Assembly: GCA_027491215.1 (NCBI GenBank)
Contig: JAIXWP010000035.1
Location: 1-33,203, forward strand
Length of the DNA: 33,203 nt
DNA from: Flavobacteriales bacterium
Lineage (GTDB): Bacteria > Bacteroidota > Bacteroidia > Flavobacteriales_D > Sanyastnellaceae
Direction of reading: 5' to 3'
Below the pieces are notes generated by a model. That model was given only the letters and a program-made list of their open reading frames with translations. It made no database searches and was not told the origin of the DNA. The translations under genes and the position numbers were made by a program. Within the stretch, counting starts at the first letter, position 1. The number at the start of each line of letters is the position of its first letter. Positions 1 through 11,362 of this stretch are shown here, piece after piece.

Positions 1-662
1 AATAGCATAACTCTTATGGGATAGTTGATGTATTTTTCCGAAGTGTCAATTCCAAAAAAGTATCGGAAGGATTGAATTTTATTCCCTTTTGAATCGAGTT
101 GTAGTACAAAATCATCGATGTCATTTTGAGCGTTATCAAAAAAGCCAGCTCCAATAGGATTGAAACTACGGCCCAAAGGTCCCCTCGGAAATGATGTGTT
201 GAATGCTGTGAGGTAATCGATTTCACCAAGACTTCCGGTAATAGGATTGTAGAACTTTTCAATCAATCGGTCATTTGATAGACTGAAATTATCCTTATTG
301 CTGATATACCGATCAATGCTAAAGAGGGACTTGTCTGGATCGGTAAATAAAAATTTCGATGAATTGCCTGGTGCAGCAAGTGTTTCTGACATGGTGGTGA
401 TATTTCCGATTTCGGAGAGTTCAATCGAGACATTTTCAAATGCTAAAAAGAAATCGGGGATGCTCGCTGAGGTAGGGAGGTACGAAAACCATACACGCAC
501 TCCCGCCACAGAGGCAAGAAAGGTTTTTGGTTCCAATAAAGCCTTTGTTGACATGGTTGCCCCAAAACTTAATCCTCTGTCTACGGGGTTTAGTTCAGAA
601 TTGTTGAGGTAGTTAAAAAGTAAGACCCGCGCCTCAGCGTAGTCAATTTTGTGCAAACTCAT
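1..662 (-). CDS. Hypothetical protein, C-terminus cut by window edge
   Basis: An open minus-strand frame begins with ATG at 662 (protein start MSLHKIDYAEARVLLF) and stays open for 220 codons to the left edge, so the C-terminus is missing. I do not recognise the family. There is no signal peptide and no clear membrane segment. The composition is that of a soluble, mixed alpha/beta protein, with segments such as NYPIRVMLF near the cut end. The start follows a 117-base gap after the response regulator gene. A weak -7-like element (AACATTTG on the minus strand, 688-695) precedes it, one base off the Bacteroidota consensus. The long stop-free frame and normal amino-acid mix make it a better candidate than the shorter frames on either strand. 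Function unknown. Confidence 0.7.
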   Translation of the reverse strand, partial: MSLHKIDYAEARVLLFNYLNNSELNPVDRGLSFGATMSTKALLEPKTFLASVAGVRVWFSYLPTSASIPDFFLAFENVSIELSEIGNITTMSETLAAPGNSSKFLFTDPDKSLFSIDRYISNKDNFSLSNDRLIEKFYNPITGSLGEIDYLTAFNTSFPRGPLGRSFNPIGAGFFDNAQNDIDDFVLQLDSKGNKIQSFRYFFGIDTSEKYINYPIRVML

Positions 663-779
663 GGGAAGTGCGTTTTAAAGTGTGAGGCAAATGTTGAATG
701 AAAAACTCAATCTAATGCGACGCAATCCATGAGTGGTTAGAATAAAATTAGTTTGTGCTAAAAATGAATGATTTTGTGA

Positions 780-1541
780 TCAAAGCTTTTTCATTCGATC
801 GAAGAATTCGTCTTTTTTTCGTCGACTTAACTCGATAATTGATCCATCATCCATCGTGATTGTGCCTCCATCCCCTTTCTCGTAAGCTTTGATATAATTC
901 AGATTAATCAAATGACTTCTATGTGGAATAAAGAACCGTTCATCATCGAGTAGATCTTCGCATTCTTTGATGCTTTTATTGGTCACAATTTGATTTGCAG
1001 CTCCTTCTGTTGTAGTGTACACCACTGTGTATGAACCAGCGGTTTCAATACGAATAATTTCATTGATTTGAATAAAACGATAACCGTTGGCTACTGGCAA
1101 CGCTACTTTTTCTGAAGATGATTTCGGTGATTGAATATTTTCAATCAATTGTTTTAAATTCTTGGAAGAAAGCTTCGCTTCATAGGTCTTAAGAAAGCGA
1201 TCTATTGCACCACTAAGATCTTCTAATCCATAGGGCTTCAATAGATAGTCAATGGCCGATAGTTTTATCGCGCGCAAAGAATAAGATTCATGAGAAGTCG
1301 TGAATATTACACCCATTGAATCGAGGTTTATTTTTTCTAGTACATCGAATCCCGTTCCTGGATGAAGCATTATGTCCATGAAAACTAAATCAGGCTTCAA
1401 AGCATTGATCTCTGCAATAGCACTTGAAACATTCGTACAAGTGCTGATGACTTTAAAGTTTTGAAAATTTGCTCTCAGCAAGCGATTCAGGTAATCGCTA
1501 TGCTGCAACTCATCATCTACAATGATTACACTATAGCTCAT
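780..1541 (-). CDS. LytTR-family response regulator
   Basis: This 253-residue protein has an N-terminal receiver domain (about residues 3-120) and a C-terminal LytTR DNA-binding domain (about 150-250). The receiver has the acidic pair D9/D10 (IIVDDE), the likely phospho-acceptor D56 (VFMDIML), T81/T82 and K102 (LLKPYG), so it looks competent for phosphorylation. The LytTR part shows the usual FIPHRSHLINL core. Its ATG overlaps the stop of the upstream LytS-type kinase by 4 bases, so the two are translationally coupled and very probably a cognate pair. In such systems the kinase phosphorylates the receiver Asp and LytTR binds direct repeats upstream of target genes. The target here is unknown; no cell-wall or autolysin genes are nearby. 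Confidence 0.95.
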   Translation of the reverse strand: MSYSVIIVDDELQHSDYLNRLLRANFQNFKVISTCTNVSSAIAEINALKPDLVFMDIMLHPGTGFDVLEKINLDSMGVIFTTSHESYSLRAIKLSAIDYLLKPYGLEDLSGAIDRFLKTYEAKLSSKNLKQLIENIQSPKSSSEKVALPVANGYRFIQINEIIRIETAGSYTVVYTTTEGAANQIVTNKSIKECEDLLDDERFFIPHRSHLINLNYIKAYEKGDGGTITMDDGSIIELSRRKKDEFFDRMKKL

Positions 1542-2368
1542 ACATCTTCTTCTATTGGTAAATAAACAATTACTTTCTTTCCAAGATATTTTCCTTCGGG
1601 TCCTTGCAAATCAAGACTTTCAAAGCGCGCTTTTTTTCTTCCGCTTGTTCGAAGTAAATCCAAACGTTCTCTCGTAACAACTGTTCCAAGGGAGCGATGC
1701 TTTCCTTTTGCCTCAGAAGTTTCGTCTGAAATTTCTCCGTTATCAATACAAACGTATTGAAGCTCTCCATCAATTTTATTTACCTCGATGGATATATGTG
1801 CGTCCTGTTGCTTTGATTTAAATCCATGAATAATACTATTCTCAATAAAAGGCTGAATAATCATGGGAGGTACAAGCAGTAACTCGGGATCTACATCATT
1901 CCCATACTTGAATTCAAACGTGAAAGGTTTTTTTAATGCCTCTAACTCCATGTAAATTTTTAACGCATCTGCATCTTCTGAAAGCAAAATGGATTTGTGT
2001 CTGCTATTCTCAAGCACAAGACGCATTAGCTTAGAAAACTTTAGCAAGAACTGACCAGCTTCATCCGTCTTTTGAGATTGTATGTAGAAATAAATAGAGT
2101 TGAGACTATTAAAAATAAAATGCGGATTCATCTGCGCACGCAATGCTTTCATCTCTGTTTCAGCCATATTTCTGCGAACATCACTTTCTCTTTTTCTTCT
2201 TAAAAAAATAAAGAAAATAAAAGAAAACGACAACAGAAATGGAAGAAGTGCAAAGAAAATAATAGTCTCTGCCGCTTCTGCTTCATTCGCAGCCTGAGCG
2301 AATAGCAAATAGGGGAGAGCTATCAGAATCAGTAAAAGTATGATGCGTTTCGAAGCCAATGAAATCAA
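1538..2368 (-). CDS. LytS/YehU-type sensor histidine kinase
   Basis: A 276-residue membrane kinase of the His_kinase (PF06580) family. Two hydrophobic segments (about residues 8-26, possibly a signal peptide, and 35-57) leave only about 10 residues outside, so there is no extracellular ligand domain. The H-box MNPHFIFNSLNSI lies at 80-92 with H83 as likely phospho-acceptor. The ATP-binding N-box PPMIIQPFIENSIIHG is at 167-182, followed by an IDNG motif near 208-211. The frame has no ATG before residue 68. The only starts that keep the membrane segments are TTG at 2368 or TTG at 2359, so a TTG start is inferred. A -7-like element with one mismatch (TATCTTTC, minus strand, 2379-2386) would give a nearly leaderless message. 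It overlaps the LytTR regulator gene by 4 bases. Confidence 0.92.
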   Translation of the reverse strand: MISLASKRIILLLILIALPYLLFAQAANEAEAAETIIFFALLPFLLSFSFIFFIFLRRKRESDVRRNMAETEMKALRAQMNPHFIFNSLNSIYFYIQSQKTDEAGQFLLKFSKLMRLVLENSRHKSILLSEDADALKIYMELEALKKPFTFEFKYGNDVDPELLLVPPMIIQPFIENSIIHGFKSKQQDAHISIEVNKIDGELQYVCIDNGEISDETSEAKGKHRSLGTVVTRERLDLLRTSGRKKARFESLDLQGPEGKYLGKKVIVYLPIEEDV

Positions 2369-2406
2369 GATGTGGCTCGAAAGATACTACATTTTAACGA
2401 TCAGGT

Positions 2407-5151
2407 TTACGCACTAACTTTTGAAAAATTAAGCAGTCTGTTCAACATATCCTGATGTCTTCTCTCGTGCACTTTTGGTGAGCCAGCTGCTGGAGAAGCA
2501 CTTGGCTTTGGAGCAATGACATCAAAGTTTTTGTTGCGCATGGTGCGAAGCACATATGTCCAAGCTCCCATGTTCTCTGGCTCTTCCTGAACCCAAAGCA
2601 ACTTGGCATTTTTGCTATATCCTGAAATCAGTTTTTCTATCTGCTCAATTGGAAGAGGATACAGTTGTTCTAAACGAACAATAGCGATGTTGTCGCCTGC
2701 TCCAGTTTTTTCTTTTTGCTCAAGAATGTCATAGTAAACTTTTCCTGAACAGAATGCAATGGTGTCTACTTCTTTTTTATTGATAGTAGCATCGTCTATT
2801 ACCTCTTGGAAGCGACCTTTCGCCATATCGTTCAGCGAACTTACTGCTTTAGGGTAACGCAAAAGTTTCTTAGGAGTAAATACAATCAATGGCTTTCTAA
2901 AGTCTTGCTTTACTTGTCTGCGCAATAAATGGAAGAAGTTAGCAGGCTGTGTTACATTACAAATTTGCAAGTTGTTTTCCGCACATAATTGTAAGAAGCG
3001 TTCAAGACGTGCAGAACTGTGCTCTGATCCTTGGCCTTCATAACCGTGAGGTAGCAACATTGTCAAACCGTTCATGGTTCCCCACTTATCTTCAGCAGCA
3101 CTAATAAACTGGTCAATAATAATCTGAGCTCCGTTGTTGAAGTCACCAAATTGCGCTTCCCAAATAGTCAAGCCTGTTGGCGCTCCGAAAGCATAACCAT
3201 AGTCAAATCCAAGTACTCCGTATTCGCTCAATAAGCTATTGAAAATACTCAACTTGGCTTGACCTTCTTTGATATCATTAAGTGGAATGAATTCTTTTTC
3301 TGAATCCTCATCTGTCTTCACTACAGCATGACGATGTGAAAATGTTCCGCGCTCTACATCTTGTCCAGAAATTCTCACAGGATGGCCTTCTTCTAGCAAT
3401 GAAGCGTAAGCCATCAATTCTCCCATCGCCCAATCTAGCTTATCTGATTCAAGCATAGCTAAACGATCTTCAAATACTTTTTCTGTCTTTCTAAAGAATT
3501 TCTCACCCTTAGGAAGGGTGTTCAACTTCACAGCAAGATCCTTTAATTTCTTTTTCTCTACACCTGTTTCAATTGATTGCAAGAAGTCGGCATCGTTTGA
3601 TTTTCTTACATCCTTCCATGTTTCCTCTAGGAAGTGCTTTACTTCAATTTTTTCAGCCTGCTTTGATTTTTCATAGCAAGTTTCTAGATAGGCCTCGAAG
3701 TTAGTTTTTACGTTGTCAGCATATGCTTGATCTATCACGTTTTCACTGATCAAACGGTTCATATAAATCTCACGAAGGCTTGGGTGTGATGCAATCAACT
3801 TATACAATGAAGGCTGCGTGAATTTTGGTTCGTCACCTTCGTTGTGACCATATTTTCTATATCCCAAAAGATCTATAAATACATCCATTTGGAATTTCTG
3901 ACGATACTCCAAAGCGATATCCATCACTTGAGCAACAGCTTCTACATCATCTGCATTCACGTGGAAAATAGGGCAGAGCGTTGTTTTTGCAACGTCTGTG
4001 CAATAGATGGAAGTTCGAGCATCTAAATAATTCGTGGTAAAACCTACCTGGTTATTCGTCACGATGTGCAAGGTTCCACCCACTTTGTATCCATCCAAAC
4101 CTGCCATTTGGACTACCTCATAAACAATACCTTGACCTGCAATTGCAGCATCACCATGCACTAGAATAGGAACGAGTGTATGCGCATCATTTAAGTAGCT
4201 ATCGATCTTTGCACGCGAAAGACCTTGTACAACAGGGTTTACAGCCTCTAAGTGAGATGGGTTAGGACAAAGTGTAACGTGTACTTCATGTCCATCTACG
4301 TTCAAATCTCTTGAGTAACCCAAGTGATATTTCACGTCACCATCAAAATTTTCATCATCATAAGCAACACCTTCAAACTCTTGGAATACGAGTTCTTGCG
4401 GTTTGCCTAATATATTCGTGAGTACGTTCAAACGACCTCTGTGAGCCATTCCGACAACAAATTCTTTCACTCCTTTGGAAGCGCCCTTTCTCACCACATA
4501 GTCCATTGCTGGAATCAATGCCTCGCAGCCCTCAGCTGAGAAACGCTTTTGACCAACAAATTTCTTGTGGATGTATTGTTCGAAGAGGGAAGCTCTACTG
4601 GTCATTTCGAAAAGAGCTTTCTTTTCTTCTGCATCAAAACTTGGCTTTTTGACGGCCTCGATGCGCTCTTTCAGCCATGCCACACGCTCAGGATCACGGA
4701 TGTACAAATACTCAACACCAATGCTTTGGCAATATGAGTTTTGGAGATGACTTACGATATCTTTCAATTTCGCATCACCAAGACCTATTTCTGTTCCAGC
4801 ATGGAATGTTTGTTCTAAGTCTGCAGCAGCGAGACCGAAGTTCTCAATTTCCAGACTTGGGCTGTATTTGCGACGTTCGCGTACAGGGTTGGTCTTCGTG
4901 AAAAGGTGACCGCGCTGTCTGTATGCATTGATTAAATTGATCACCTTAAATTCTTTCTGCAAAGCCTCAGCTCCCGCACCACTCAATACATCTCCACCCG
5001 GCATAACTGGGTATTCTGAACGCTGGAAGTCAAATCCTTCGAAGAATCGTCTCCACGAAATATCTACGCTTTCAGGATTTTGCTTGTATTGAGAATAAAG
5101 CAACTCGATAGAGTTGGTGTCGGTATTACTGAGATATGAGAATGAATCCAT
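2407..5151 (-). CDS. sucA: 2-oxoglutarate dehydrogenase E1 component
   Basis: This 914-residue protein is the thiamine-diphosphate E1 subunit of the 2-oxoglutarate dehydrogenase complex. It decarboxylates 2-oxoglutarate and passes the succinyl group to lipoyl-E2 in the TCA cycle. The N-terminus (SFSYLSNTDTNSIELLYSQY) matches the usual E2-interaction segment. HRGRLNVL (237-244), NPSHLE (297-302), GDAAIAGQG (333-341) and NNQVGFTT (366-373) are the substrate and ThDP/Mg motifs. The C-terminal half carries the transketolase-like pyrimidine domain (LLPHGYEGQGSEHSSARLER). Length is normal (about 930 in E. coli). The expected partner sucB (E2) is not adjacent: a two-component system lies downstream and a small unknown gene upstream. 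A promoter element directly precedes it, so it can be transcribed apart from the upstream genes. Confidence 0.97.
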   Translation of the reverse strand: MDSFSYLSNTDTNSIELLYSQYKQNPESVDISWRRFFEGFDFQRSEYPVMPGGDVLSGAGAEALQKEFKVINLINAYRQRGHLFTKTNPVRERRKYSPSLEIENFGLAAADLEQTFHAGTEIGLGDAKLKDIVSHLQNSYCQSIGVEYLYIRDPERVAWLKERIEAVKKPSFDAEEKKALFEMTSRASLFEQYIHKKFVGQKRFSAEGCEALIPAMDYVVRKGASKGVKEFVVGMAHRGRLNVLTNILGKPQELVFQEFEGVAYDDENFDGDVKYHLGYSRDLNVDGHEVHVTLCPNPSHLEAVNPVVQGLSRAKIDSYLNDAHTLVPILVHGDAAIAGQGIVYEVVQMAGLDGYKVGGTLHIVTNNQVGFTTNYLDARTSIYCTDVAKTTLCPIFHVNADDVEAVAQVMDIALEYRQKFQMDVFIDLLGYRKYGHNEGDEPKFTQPSLYKLIASHPSLREIYMNRLISENVIDQAYADNVKTNFEAYLETCYEKSKQAEKIEVKHFLEETWKDVRKSNDADFLQSIETGVEKKKLKDLAVKLNTLPKGEKFFRKTEKVFEDRLAMLESDKLDWAMGELMAYASLLEEGHPVRISGQDVERGTFSHRHAVVKTDEDSEKEFIPLNDIKEGQAKLSIFNSLLSEYGVLGFDYGYAFGAPTGLTIWEAQFGDFNNGAQIIIDQFISAAEDKWGTMNGLTMLLPHGYEGQGSEHSSARLERFLQLCAENNLQICNVTQPANFFHLLRRQVKQDFRKPLIVFTPKKLLRYPKAVSSLNDMAKGRFQEVIDDATINKKEVDTIAFCSGKVYYDILEQKEKTGAGDNIAIVRLEQLYPLPIEQIEKLISGYSKNAKLLWVQEEPENMGAWTYVLRTMRNKNFDVIAPKPSASPAAGSPKVHERRHQDMLNRLLNFSKVSA

Positions 5152-5170
5152 GTCGATTTCTAATTGCGCA

Positions 5171-5178
5171 CAAAGTTA
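5171..5178 (-). promoter_or_regulatory. Promoter -7 element for sucA
   Basis: The minus strand reads TAACTTTG, a perfect match to the Bacteroidota -7 consensus TAnnTTTG. It ends 20 bases before the sucA ATG, within the 37-base gap after the preceding gene. An imperfect -33 (TTTC for TTTG) lies 17 bases upstream. It would give sucA a transcript independent of the upstream genes. Confidence 0.55.
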
Positions 5179-5191
5179 GTTAACGATTCTA

Positions 5192-5554
5192 TTATGAAAG
5201 GCTTTTTCTGAGCCAAACTTTTTGGGCCTCTCTACGAAGAATGAGCCCAGAAAGTTCTTGTGTACTATTTTGAGGATTAGTCTCCGCAACGTGCCGCCTA
5301 GCGCTCTTTTCAGAGATGTCTACACGGTAGAGGATTGCTCCTAATTGTGAGGGACTGTCTTGGATAATCTGTGTTAAAAGTTGAAAAATGAGCATTCTCA
5401 ACTCCTGAGGTGTCGGTGTATCAACCTGCTGGTGATCTTTGGAATACGGGTAAAAGTCTTTGAAGATTTGTTCTTGCGTCAACCGATATAGCTCTTTATA
5501 GTCGTGATCTGGAAGATCGTTGGGGAATAATATGAGCTCTCCGTTATTTTCCAT
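5192..5554 (-). CDS. Small conserved-looking hypothetical protein
   Basis: A 120-residue soluble protein with no signal peptide, membrane segment or recognised motif. It is rich in charged and glutamine residues. Its middle part (PTPQELRMLIFQLLTQII) looks helical, and RVDISEKSARRHVAETN is followed by a basic C-terminus. I do not recognise the family. Its ATG lies 2 bases after the stop of the polyprenyl synthase gene, so it is almost certainly co-transcribed with it and with rmlA. It is separated from sucA by 40 bases containing a promoter-like element. The tight packing supports it as a real gene. No function is proposed. Confidence 0.8.
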   Translation of the reverse strand: MENNGELILFPNDLPDHDYKELYRLTQEQIFKDFYPYSKDHQQVDTPTPQELRMLIFQLLTQIIQDSPSQLGAILYRVDISEKSARRHVAETNPQNSTQELSGLILRREAQKVWLRKSLS

Positions 5555-5556
5555 CG

Positions 5557-6531
5557 TTAATGTTCACGCCCAAGCATTTGCTCCGCGAGTTCGCGAAGAC
5601 TGGTCTTGCGCTCTTCGCTTATTTCGAGGGCCGCTAAATCTGACATGGCCATTTGATGGAAACTTTTCACTTTTTCCAAAACCAATTTGTCTATTTGAAG
5701 CTCCACAAAAATGCTTGTCACTGCACGCACTTTTTCTGTCGGATCCTTTGGTTTTTTTCCCAACCAATATTGAATGACTTCTTTATTAGCTCCCTCAGCA
5801 TTTTCAAGTGCTAAAATTTGCAAGTAAGTTTTCTTGTCGGCGATAATATCGCCTCCCTTCAATTTGCCCACTTTGGCCTCGTCTCCGAAAACATCGAGAT
5901 AGTCATCCAGTAATTGAAAGGCCAAACCAATATTTTCTCCAAAACGATACATGCGATCAGCATCTGCTTTGCTTGCACCGCCGAGTATGGCGCCGATTTT
6001 CATCGCACCAGCAAGTAGAACGGATGTCTTAAGACGAATCATCTCAAGATACTCTTCAAGAGTCACATCAGTGCGCTTCTCAAAGTCCATATCTTGCTGC
6101 TGACCTTCACAAACCTCTAATGCGGTTTGATTGAAGACTCTAAATATTTCTGGAAATTTTTCTGTATTGGTTTTTGATAAAAGCTCATAGGCTTGAATCA
6201 TCATGGCATCGCCGCTCAAAATTGCGGTATTCGAATTCCATTTTTCGTGAACTGTAGCCTTGCCTCGACGAAGCGGGGCATTGTCCATGATGTCGTCATG
6301 CATCAAGGTGAAGTTGTGAAATACTTCGACAGCCAAAGCTGGATGAATAGCATCTTCTAGCTCATCCGAAAACAACTGCGCTGACATAATAGAAAGCGCC
6401 GGACGCAAGCGCTTTCCTCCTAATGCAAGAATATAAGTGATCGGACCATAAATGCCAGATTTTCCATTCTTTCGATTAAACGCATCGATTTTTTTGGAAA
6501 CTAAATCTTGTATTTCAGGAAGCGATAACAT
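5557..6531 (-). CDS. Polyprenyl diphosphate synthase
   Basis: This 324-residue all-alpha trans-prenyltransferase condenses isopentenyl diphosphate with allylic diphosphates to make linear isoprenoids for quinones, carotenoids or lipid carriers. Both aspartate-rich motifs are present: DDIMD at 79-83 followed by RRG (88-90), and DDYLD at 209-213. GGKRLRP (38-44) is the conserved diphosphate-binding loop. The first motif lacks the two-residue insertion of bacterial type II FPP synthases. The residue five before it is Phe74, which in characterised relatives limits the chain to about C15-C20, so a GGPP-type product is my guess, not a certainty. Its start codon follows the rmlA stop with no gap. 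The small unknown gene begins 2 bases after its end. Confidence 0.93.
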   Translation of the reverse strand: MLSLPEIQDLVSKKIDAFNRKNGKSGIYGPITYILALGGKRLRPALSIMSAQLFSDELEDAIHPALAVEVFHNFTLMHDDIMDNAPLRRGKATVHEKWNSNTAILSGDAMMIQAYELLSKTNTEKFPEIFRVFNQTALEVCEGQQQDMDFEKRTDVTLEEYLEMIRLKTSVLLAGAMKIGAILGGASKADADRMYRFGENIGLAFQLLDDYLDVFGDEAKVGKLKGGDIIADKKTYLQILALENAEGANKEVIQYWLGKKPKDPTEKVRAVTSIFVELQIDKLVLEKVKSFHQMAMSDLAALEISEERKTSLRELAEQMLGREH

Positions 6532-7404
6532 TTATTGTTTACTGTTTTTTAATTGTTCAAGAAGATACTTGCCATATCCACTGTTAACTAGGGGAACAGC
6601 GACTTTTCCCAATTGTTCATCGGTGATGAAATTCATGCGCCATGCAATCTCTTCAATACATCCGATTTTTAATCCTTGTCTCTCTTCTATCACTTGCACG
6701 TACTGACCTGCTTGCATCAATGACGCAAATGTGCCTGTATCTAGCCAAGCCGTTCCTCTATCCATCTTCTGCACCATCAATTTCCCACGGCGCAAGTATT
6801 CTTTATTTACGTCGGTAATTTCATATTCTCCTCGTGCACTTGGAGCAAGGTTTTTCGCTATCTCGACTACATCATTGTCATAGAAATAAAGCCCCGGAAC
6901 AGCATAGTTTGACTTCGGCTCCTTTGGTTTTTCTTCGATGGAAATAACACGGTTCTCTTTATCGAATTCGACTACACCATAACGATGGGGGTCATTGACG
7001 TGATAGGCATATACTAAGCCTCCCTCAATGTCGGTATTCTGTCTAAGAATTTGTCCAAAAGCATTTCCATAAAAAATATTATCACCCAATACTAATGCAC
7101 ATTTTTCCTTTCCAATGAATTGTTCGCCAAGCACAAATGCTTGTGCAAGGCCATTTGGAACTTCCTGTACTTGATAAGAAAACGAACAGCCAATCTGACT
7201 TCCATCGCCTAATAGTTTTTGAAAGCCAGGCAAATCATGAGGTGTAGAAATGATCAAGATATCTTTAATCCCAGCGAGCATCAATGTGCTCAATGGATAA
7301 TAAATCATCGGCTTATCATAAACAGGCATCAATTGCTTGCTTACAGCCAAAGTCAATGGGTAAAGGCGCGTACCGCTGCCTCCTGCTAAAATGATTCCTT
7401 TCAT
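6532..7404 (-). CDS. rmlA: Glucose-1-phosphate thymidylyltransferase
   Basis: The 290-residue enzyme joins dTTP and glucose-1-phosphate to give dTDP-glucose, the first step to dTDP-L-rhamnose and other deoxysugars of surface polysaccharides. The nucleotide-binding signature [13 protein letters not shown] spans 6-18, [16 protein letters not shown] (22-37) follows, and LGDNIFYG (106-113) carries the metal-binding Asp108. [20 protein letters not shown] and the DTGTF motif are also typical. Length equals that of RmlA/RfbA from other bacteria. Unusually, rmlB, rmlC and rmlD are not next to it. It sits between an RND transporter (4-base overlap, ATGA) and a polyprenyl synthase (no gap). This may reflect co-expression for cell-envelope building, but that is inference. 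Confidence 0.95.
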   Translation of the reverse strand: MKGIILAGGSGTRLYPLTLAVSKQLMPVYDKPMIYYPLSTLMLAGIKDILIISTPHDLPGFQKLLGDGSQIGCSFSYQVQEVPNGLAQAFVLGEQFIGKEKCALVLGDNIFYGNAFGQILRQNTDIEGGLVYAYHVNDPHRYGVVEFDKENRVISIEEKPKEPKSNYAVPGLYFYDNDVVEIAKNLAPSARGEYEITDVNKEYLRRGKLMVQKMDRGTAWLDTGTFASLMQAGQYVQVIEERQGLKIGCIEEIAWRMNFITDEQLGKVAVPLVNSGYGKYLLEQLKNSKQ

Positions 7405-9860
7405 TTATCTTCAATTTGAACGGTCCAATCTTCGTAGTACAAATCATCTTCCTCGTCCATGATTTGGAAGAATGGCTCCTTAAATGCTTTTGTGGTAACA
7501 CTTCTCTGGAAGGATAACAGCAGCGCTGGAAGTACAATGAGATTGGTAAACATCGCTACTAATAAAGTCACGGCTGTCAACACACCAAGCGCACGCGTTC
7601 CTTCAAATTCACTTGCAGCGAAACAACCGAAGCCAAATAGTAATACTAATGAAGTATACACCATGCTCGCCCCAGTTTCTCTAATAGCGAGCAATGCACT
7701 CTCTTTAATTTTCCAATTATGCCACTTCAATTCTTGACGATACTTCGCCAAATAGTGAATGGTATTGTCCACTGTAATACCCAGTGCAATGCTAAATACA
7801 AGAATAGTCGATGGTTTCAATGGAATGTCCATGAATCCCATGATTCCCGCAGTCATTATTTGCGGAATAATGTTGGGCACAAATGATATAACAACCATTC
7901 GCATGCTCCAAAACATGATGGCCATCAACAATGAAATAATCCCAATTCCCAGGAGCAAACTGCTAAACAAATCGCCCACTAAATAATTTGTTCCTTCTAA
8001 GAAAATGATGGATGTTCCTGTGAGTGTAACGTGGTACTTTTCGGATGGGAAAATGCTGTCGATCTGAGGCTTGATATCTTTCATCAAGCGATCCATTTCT
8101 TTGGTACCAATATCTGCAACTTGCGTTGTTACACGAGTCATAGTCTTGGTGCTATCAAGGAATGATTTCTCTAATCCTTTTGAATTGTAATCATTCTGTA
8201 AATAAGGCCCTATGAAGCTTTGTTCGTTTCGAGTAATCAAACGATAGTACTCCGGATCTCCATTGTAAAATGCTTGTTTGATAAACTTGCCCGCATCGGC
8301 AATGGAAAGTGATCTCGAGAATGGATGAATAACAGTGTCTTCAACCTGCAACGTATAATTCGTAAGCAGGTCCTGAAGTTCTTCAATCTTCGCTAGGTTT
8401 TTATCTTTTGTGATCTGACCTTTCTTTTGACCATCGACCATGATTTCGAAGGGCATCACTCCGTGGAAGTTTGTTTCAAACCACTTGAGGTCGGTAATTA
8501 CTCGGTCTTCATCCGGTAAGTCATCTACAATGTTTCCTGTAGTGTGCACCATCGTTACGCCCACTATGCCTAGCACTACAAGAATGGTTGTGATGATGTA
8601 AACCGCTTTTCTTCGGTAGGTGACAACACTCACTAATGCGTCAAGGATCTTTTCTAACCAAGGGGTGCTCAAGTGTCCCAAGTGCTTCTCAGTTGGAGGA
8701 GAAAGGAAGCTGTAAGCTATCGGGAAGATCAACAATGACAAGAAAAATACGGCCATTGAGTTGATAGTGGCAATTACCCCAAACTGTTTCAATAGATCAC
8801 TTGAAGTGAAAATGAACGTCGCAAATCCAACCGCAGTGGTAGCATTGATCATAAATGCTGCTGCTCCTGCTTTCTGCACTACACGGGCTAATGCGCGGGT
8901 TTTATTTCCATAGCGCTTGTATTCTTGATGATACTTTGTAACAAGATAAATGCAGTTAGGTACACATGTTACAATCATCAATGGGGGCATCAATCCCATC
9001 AAAGCGGTGATTGGATAATCAAACAGAGCAATACTTCCCATTGCTACGACTACTGCCACAATCACCACGCTCATCACCACAGTGATGACCTTCAAGCTTC
9101 TAAAGAAAATGTACAACAGAAGCACACAAATCAACGCTGAAAGCAAGGTGAAGAAACGCAGCTCAGCCTTGATCTTGGTGGTCATTTCTGTGCGGATATA
9201 GGGCAGTCCAGAGAGATGTGTTTTAACCCCGGTCTCTTCTGTAAACTTATCCGTGAGATTGACGATTTGCTCTACTGCATTGCCGCGGTTTTCGCTATTA
9301 AATAAAGCCGCATTCACAAACACCATCATCAAACCAGACTCTGTGCTGTCGTTGTATAACAGGCCACGGTAGAAAGGAAGACTGTATATTTTTTCTCGAA
9401 TAGCATCTACTTCCGCTTGCGTTTCAGGAAGCTTCGGTACAATCTGCTCAAACTTGAAGCGCTGAGCTGTTGTGTCTTTATACAGATTGTAGCAATGGGC
9501 AGTGGAGAAGATCGAATCGACTGAGTTTTGTTTGGCCCCTTCTACATCCACTTGAATTTTCTTTAGATCATTTCCAAGCTGTTTCCACTTTTTGAAATTC
9601 TCTAGCTTCCAAATATTGGGGTCGCGATATCCAATTACTAGCACGTTTCCGTCCTCAGAGAATTGTTTCACAAAACGATCATACTCGATGTACGTGCTGT
9701 CATCCTTTGGAAGGACTCCTGCAAATTTGTAGCTCATTCTTACGAATTGTGCTTCATACGCCATGAACGCAGTGAATGCGATGAGCATAATGGCAAGAGG
9801 TAGCCTATATCGAAGTATGGATGCGCCTATTTTTCCCCACATAGAATTATAATAATGCAC
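7401..9860 (-). CDS. RND/MMPL superfamily transporter
   Basis: An 819-residue inner-membrane protein with the duplicated RND layout: TM1 (about 18-36), a large periplasmic loop, a five-helix bundle, then a second helix and loop and a second bundle. It is shorter than tripartite AcrB-type pumps (about 1040) and matches the MMPL/HAE3-like proteins common in Bacteroidota, which often carry lipids or hopanoids. The second half has the motif [17 protein letters not shown] with Asp698, a residue expected in proton coupling. The equivalent place in the first half is [15 protein letters not shown], with Asn302 instead. No membrane-fusion or outer-membrane partner is adjacent. It is the first gene of the compact minus-strand run and overlaps rmlA by 4 bases. 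Substrate unknown. Confidence 0.9.
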   Translation of the reverse strand: MHYYNSMWGKIGASILRYRLPLAIMLIAFTAFMAYEAQFVRMSYKFAGVLPKDDSTYIEYDRFVKQFSEDGNVLVIGYRDPNIWKLENFKKWKQLGNDLKKIQVDVEGAKQNSVDSIFSTAHCYNLYKDTTAQRFKFEQIVPKLPETQAEVDAIREKIYSLPFYRGLLYNDSTESGLMMVFVNAALFNSENRGNAVEQIVNLTDKFTEETGVKTHLSGLPYIRTEMTTKIKAELRFFTLLSALICVLLLYIFFRSLKVITVVMSVVIVAVVVAMGSIALFDYPITALMGLMPPLMIVTCVPNCIYLVTKYHQEYKRYGNKTRALARVVQKAGAAAFMINATTAVGFATFIFTSSDLLKQFGVIATINSMAVFFLSLLIFPIAYSFLSPPTEKHLGHLSTPWLEKILDALVSVVTYRRKAVYIITTILVVLGIVGVTMVHTTGNIVDDLPDEDRVITDLKWFETNFHGVMPFEIMVDGQKKGQITKDKNLAKIEELQDLLTNYTLQVEDTVIHPFSRSLSIADAGKFIKQAFYNGDPEYYRLITRNEQSFIGPYLQNDYNSKGLEKSFLDSTKTMTRVTTQVADIGTKEMDRLMKDIKPQIDSIFPSEKYHVTLTGTSIIFLEGTNYLVGDLFSSLLLGIGIISLLMAIMFWSMRMVVISFVPNIIPQIMTAGIMGFMDIPLKPSTILVFSIALGITVDNTIHYLAKYRQELKWHNWKIKESALLAIRETGASMVYTSLVLLFGFGCFAASEFEGTRALGVLTAVTLLVAMFTNLIVLPALLLSFQRSVTTKAFKEPFFQIMDEEDDLYYEDWTVQIEDK

Positions 9861-9868
9861 AAATTAAA

Positions 9869-11311
<1,443 letters not shown>

Positions 11312-11333
11312 TATTGCATTCAAAATAAAATAG

Positions 11334-11362
11334 AAAAGCGCCCGTTAATGGGCGCTTTTTTT
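11334..11362 (+). terminator. Intrinsic terminator after gdhA
   Basis: AAAAGCGCCC (11334-11343) pairs perfectly with GGGCGCTTTT (11350-11359) around a 6-base loop and runs into a T tract. It starts 22 bases after the gdhA stop. Confidence 0.92.

Noticed and set aside
14-612. An 82-residue minus frame (14-262) and a 104-residue plus frame (298-612)
   Set aside because: Both lie within a longer minus-strand frame open from 662 to the left edge, which has a more protein-like composition.
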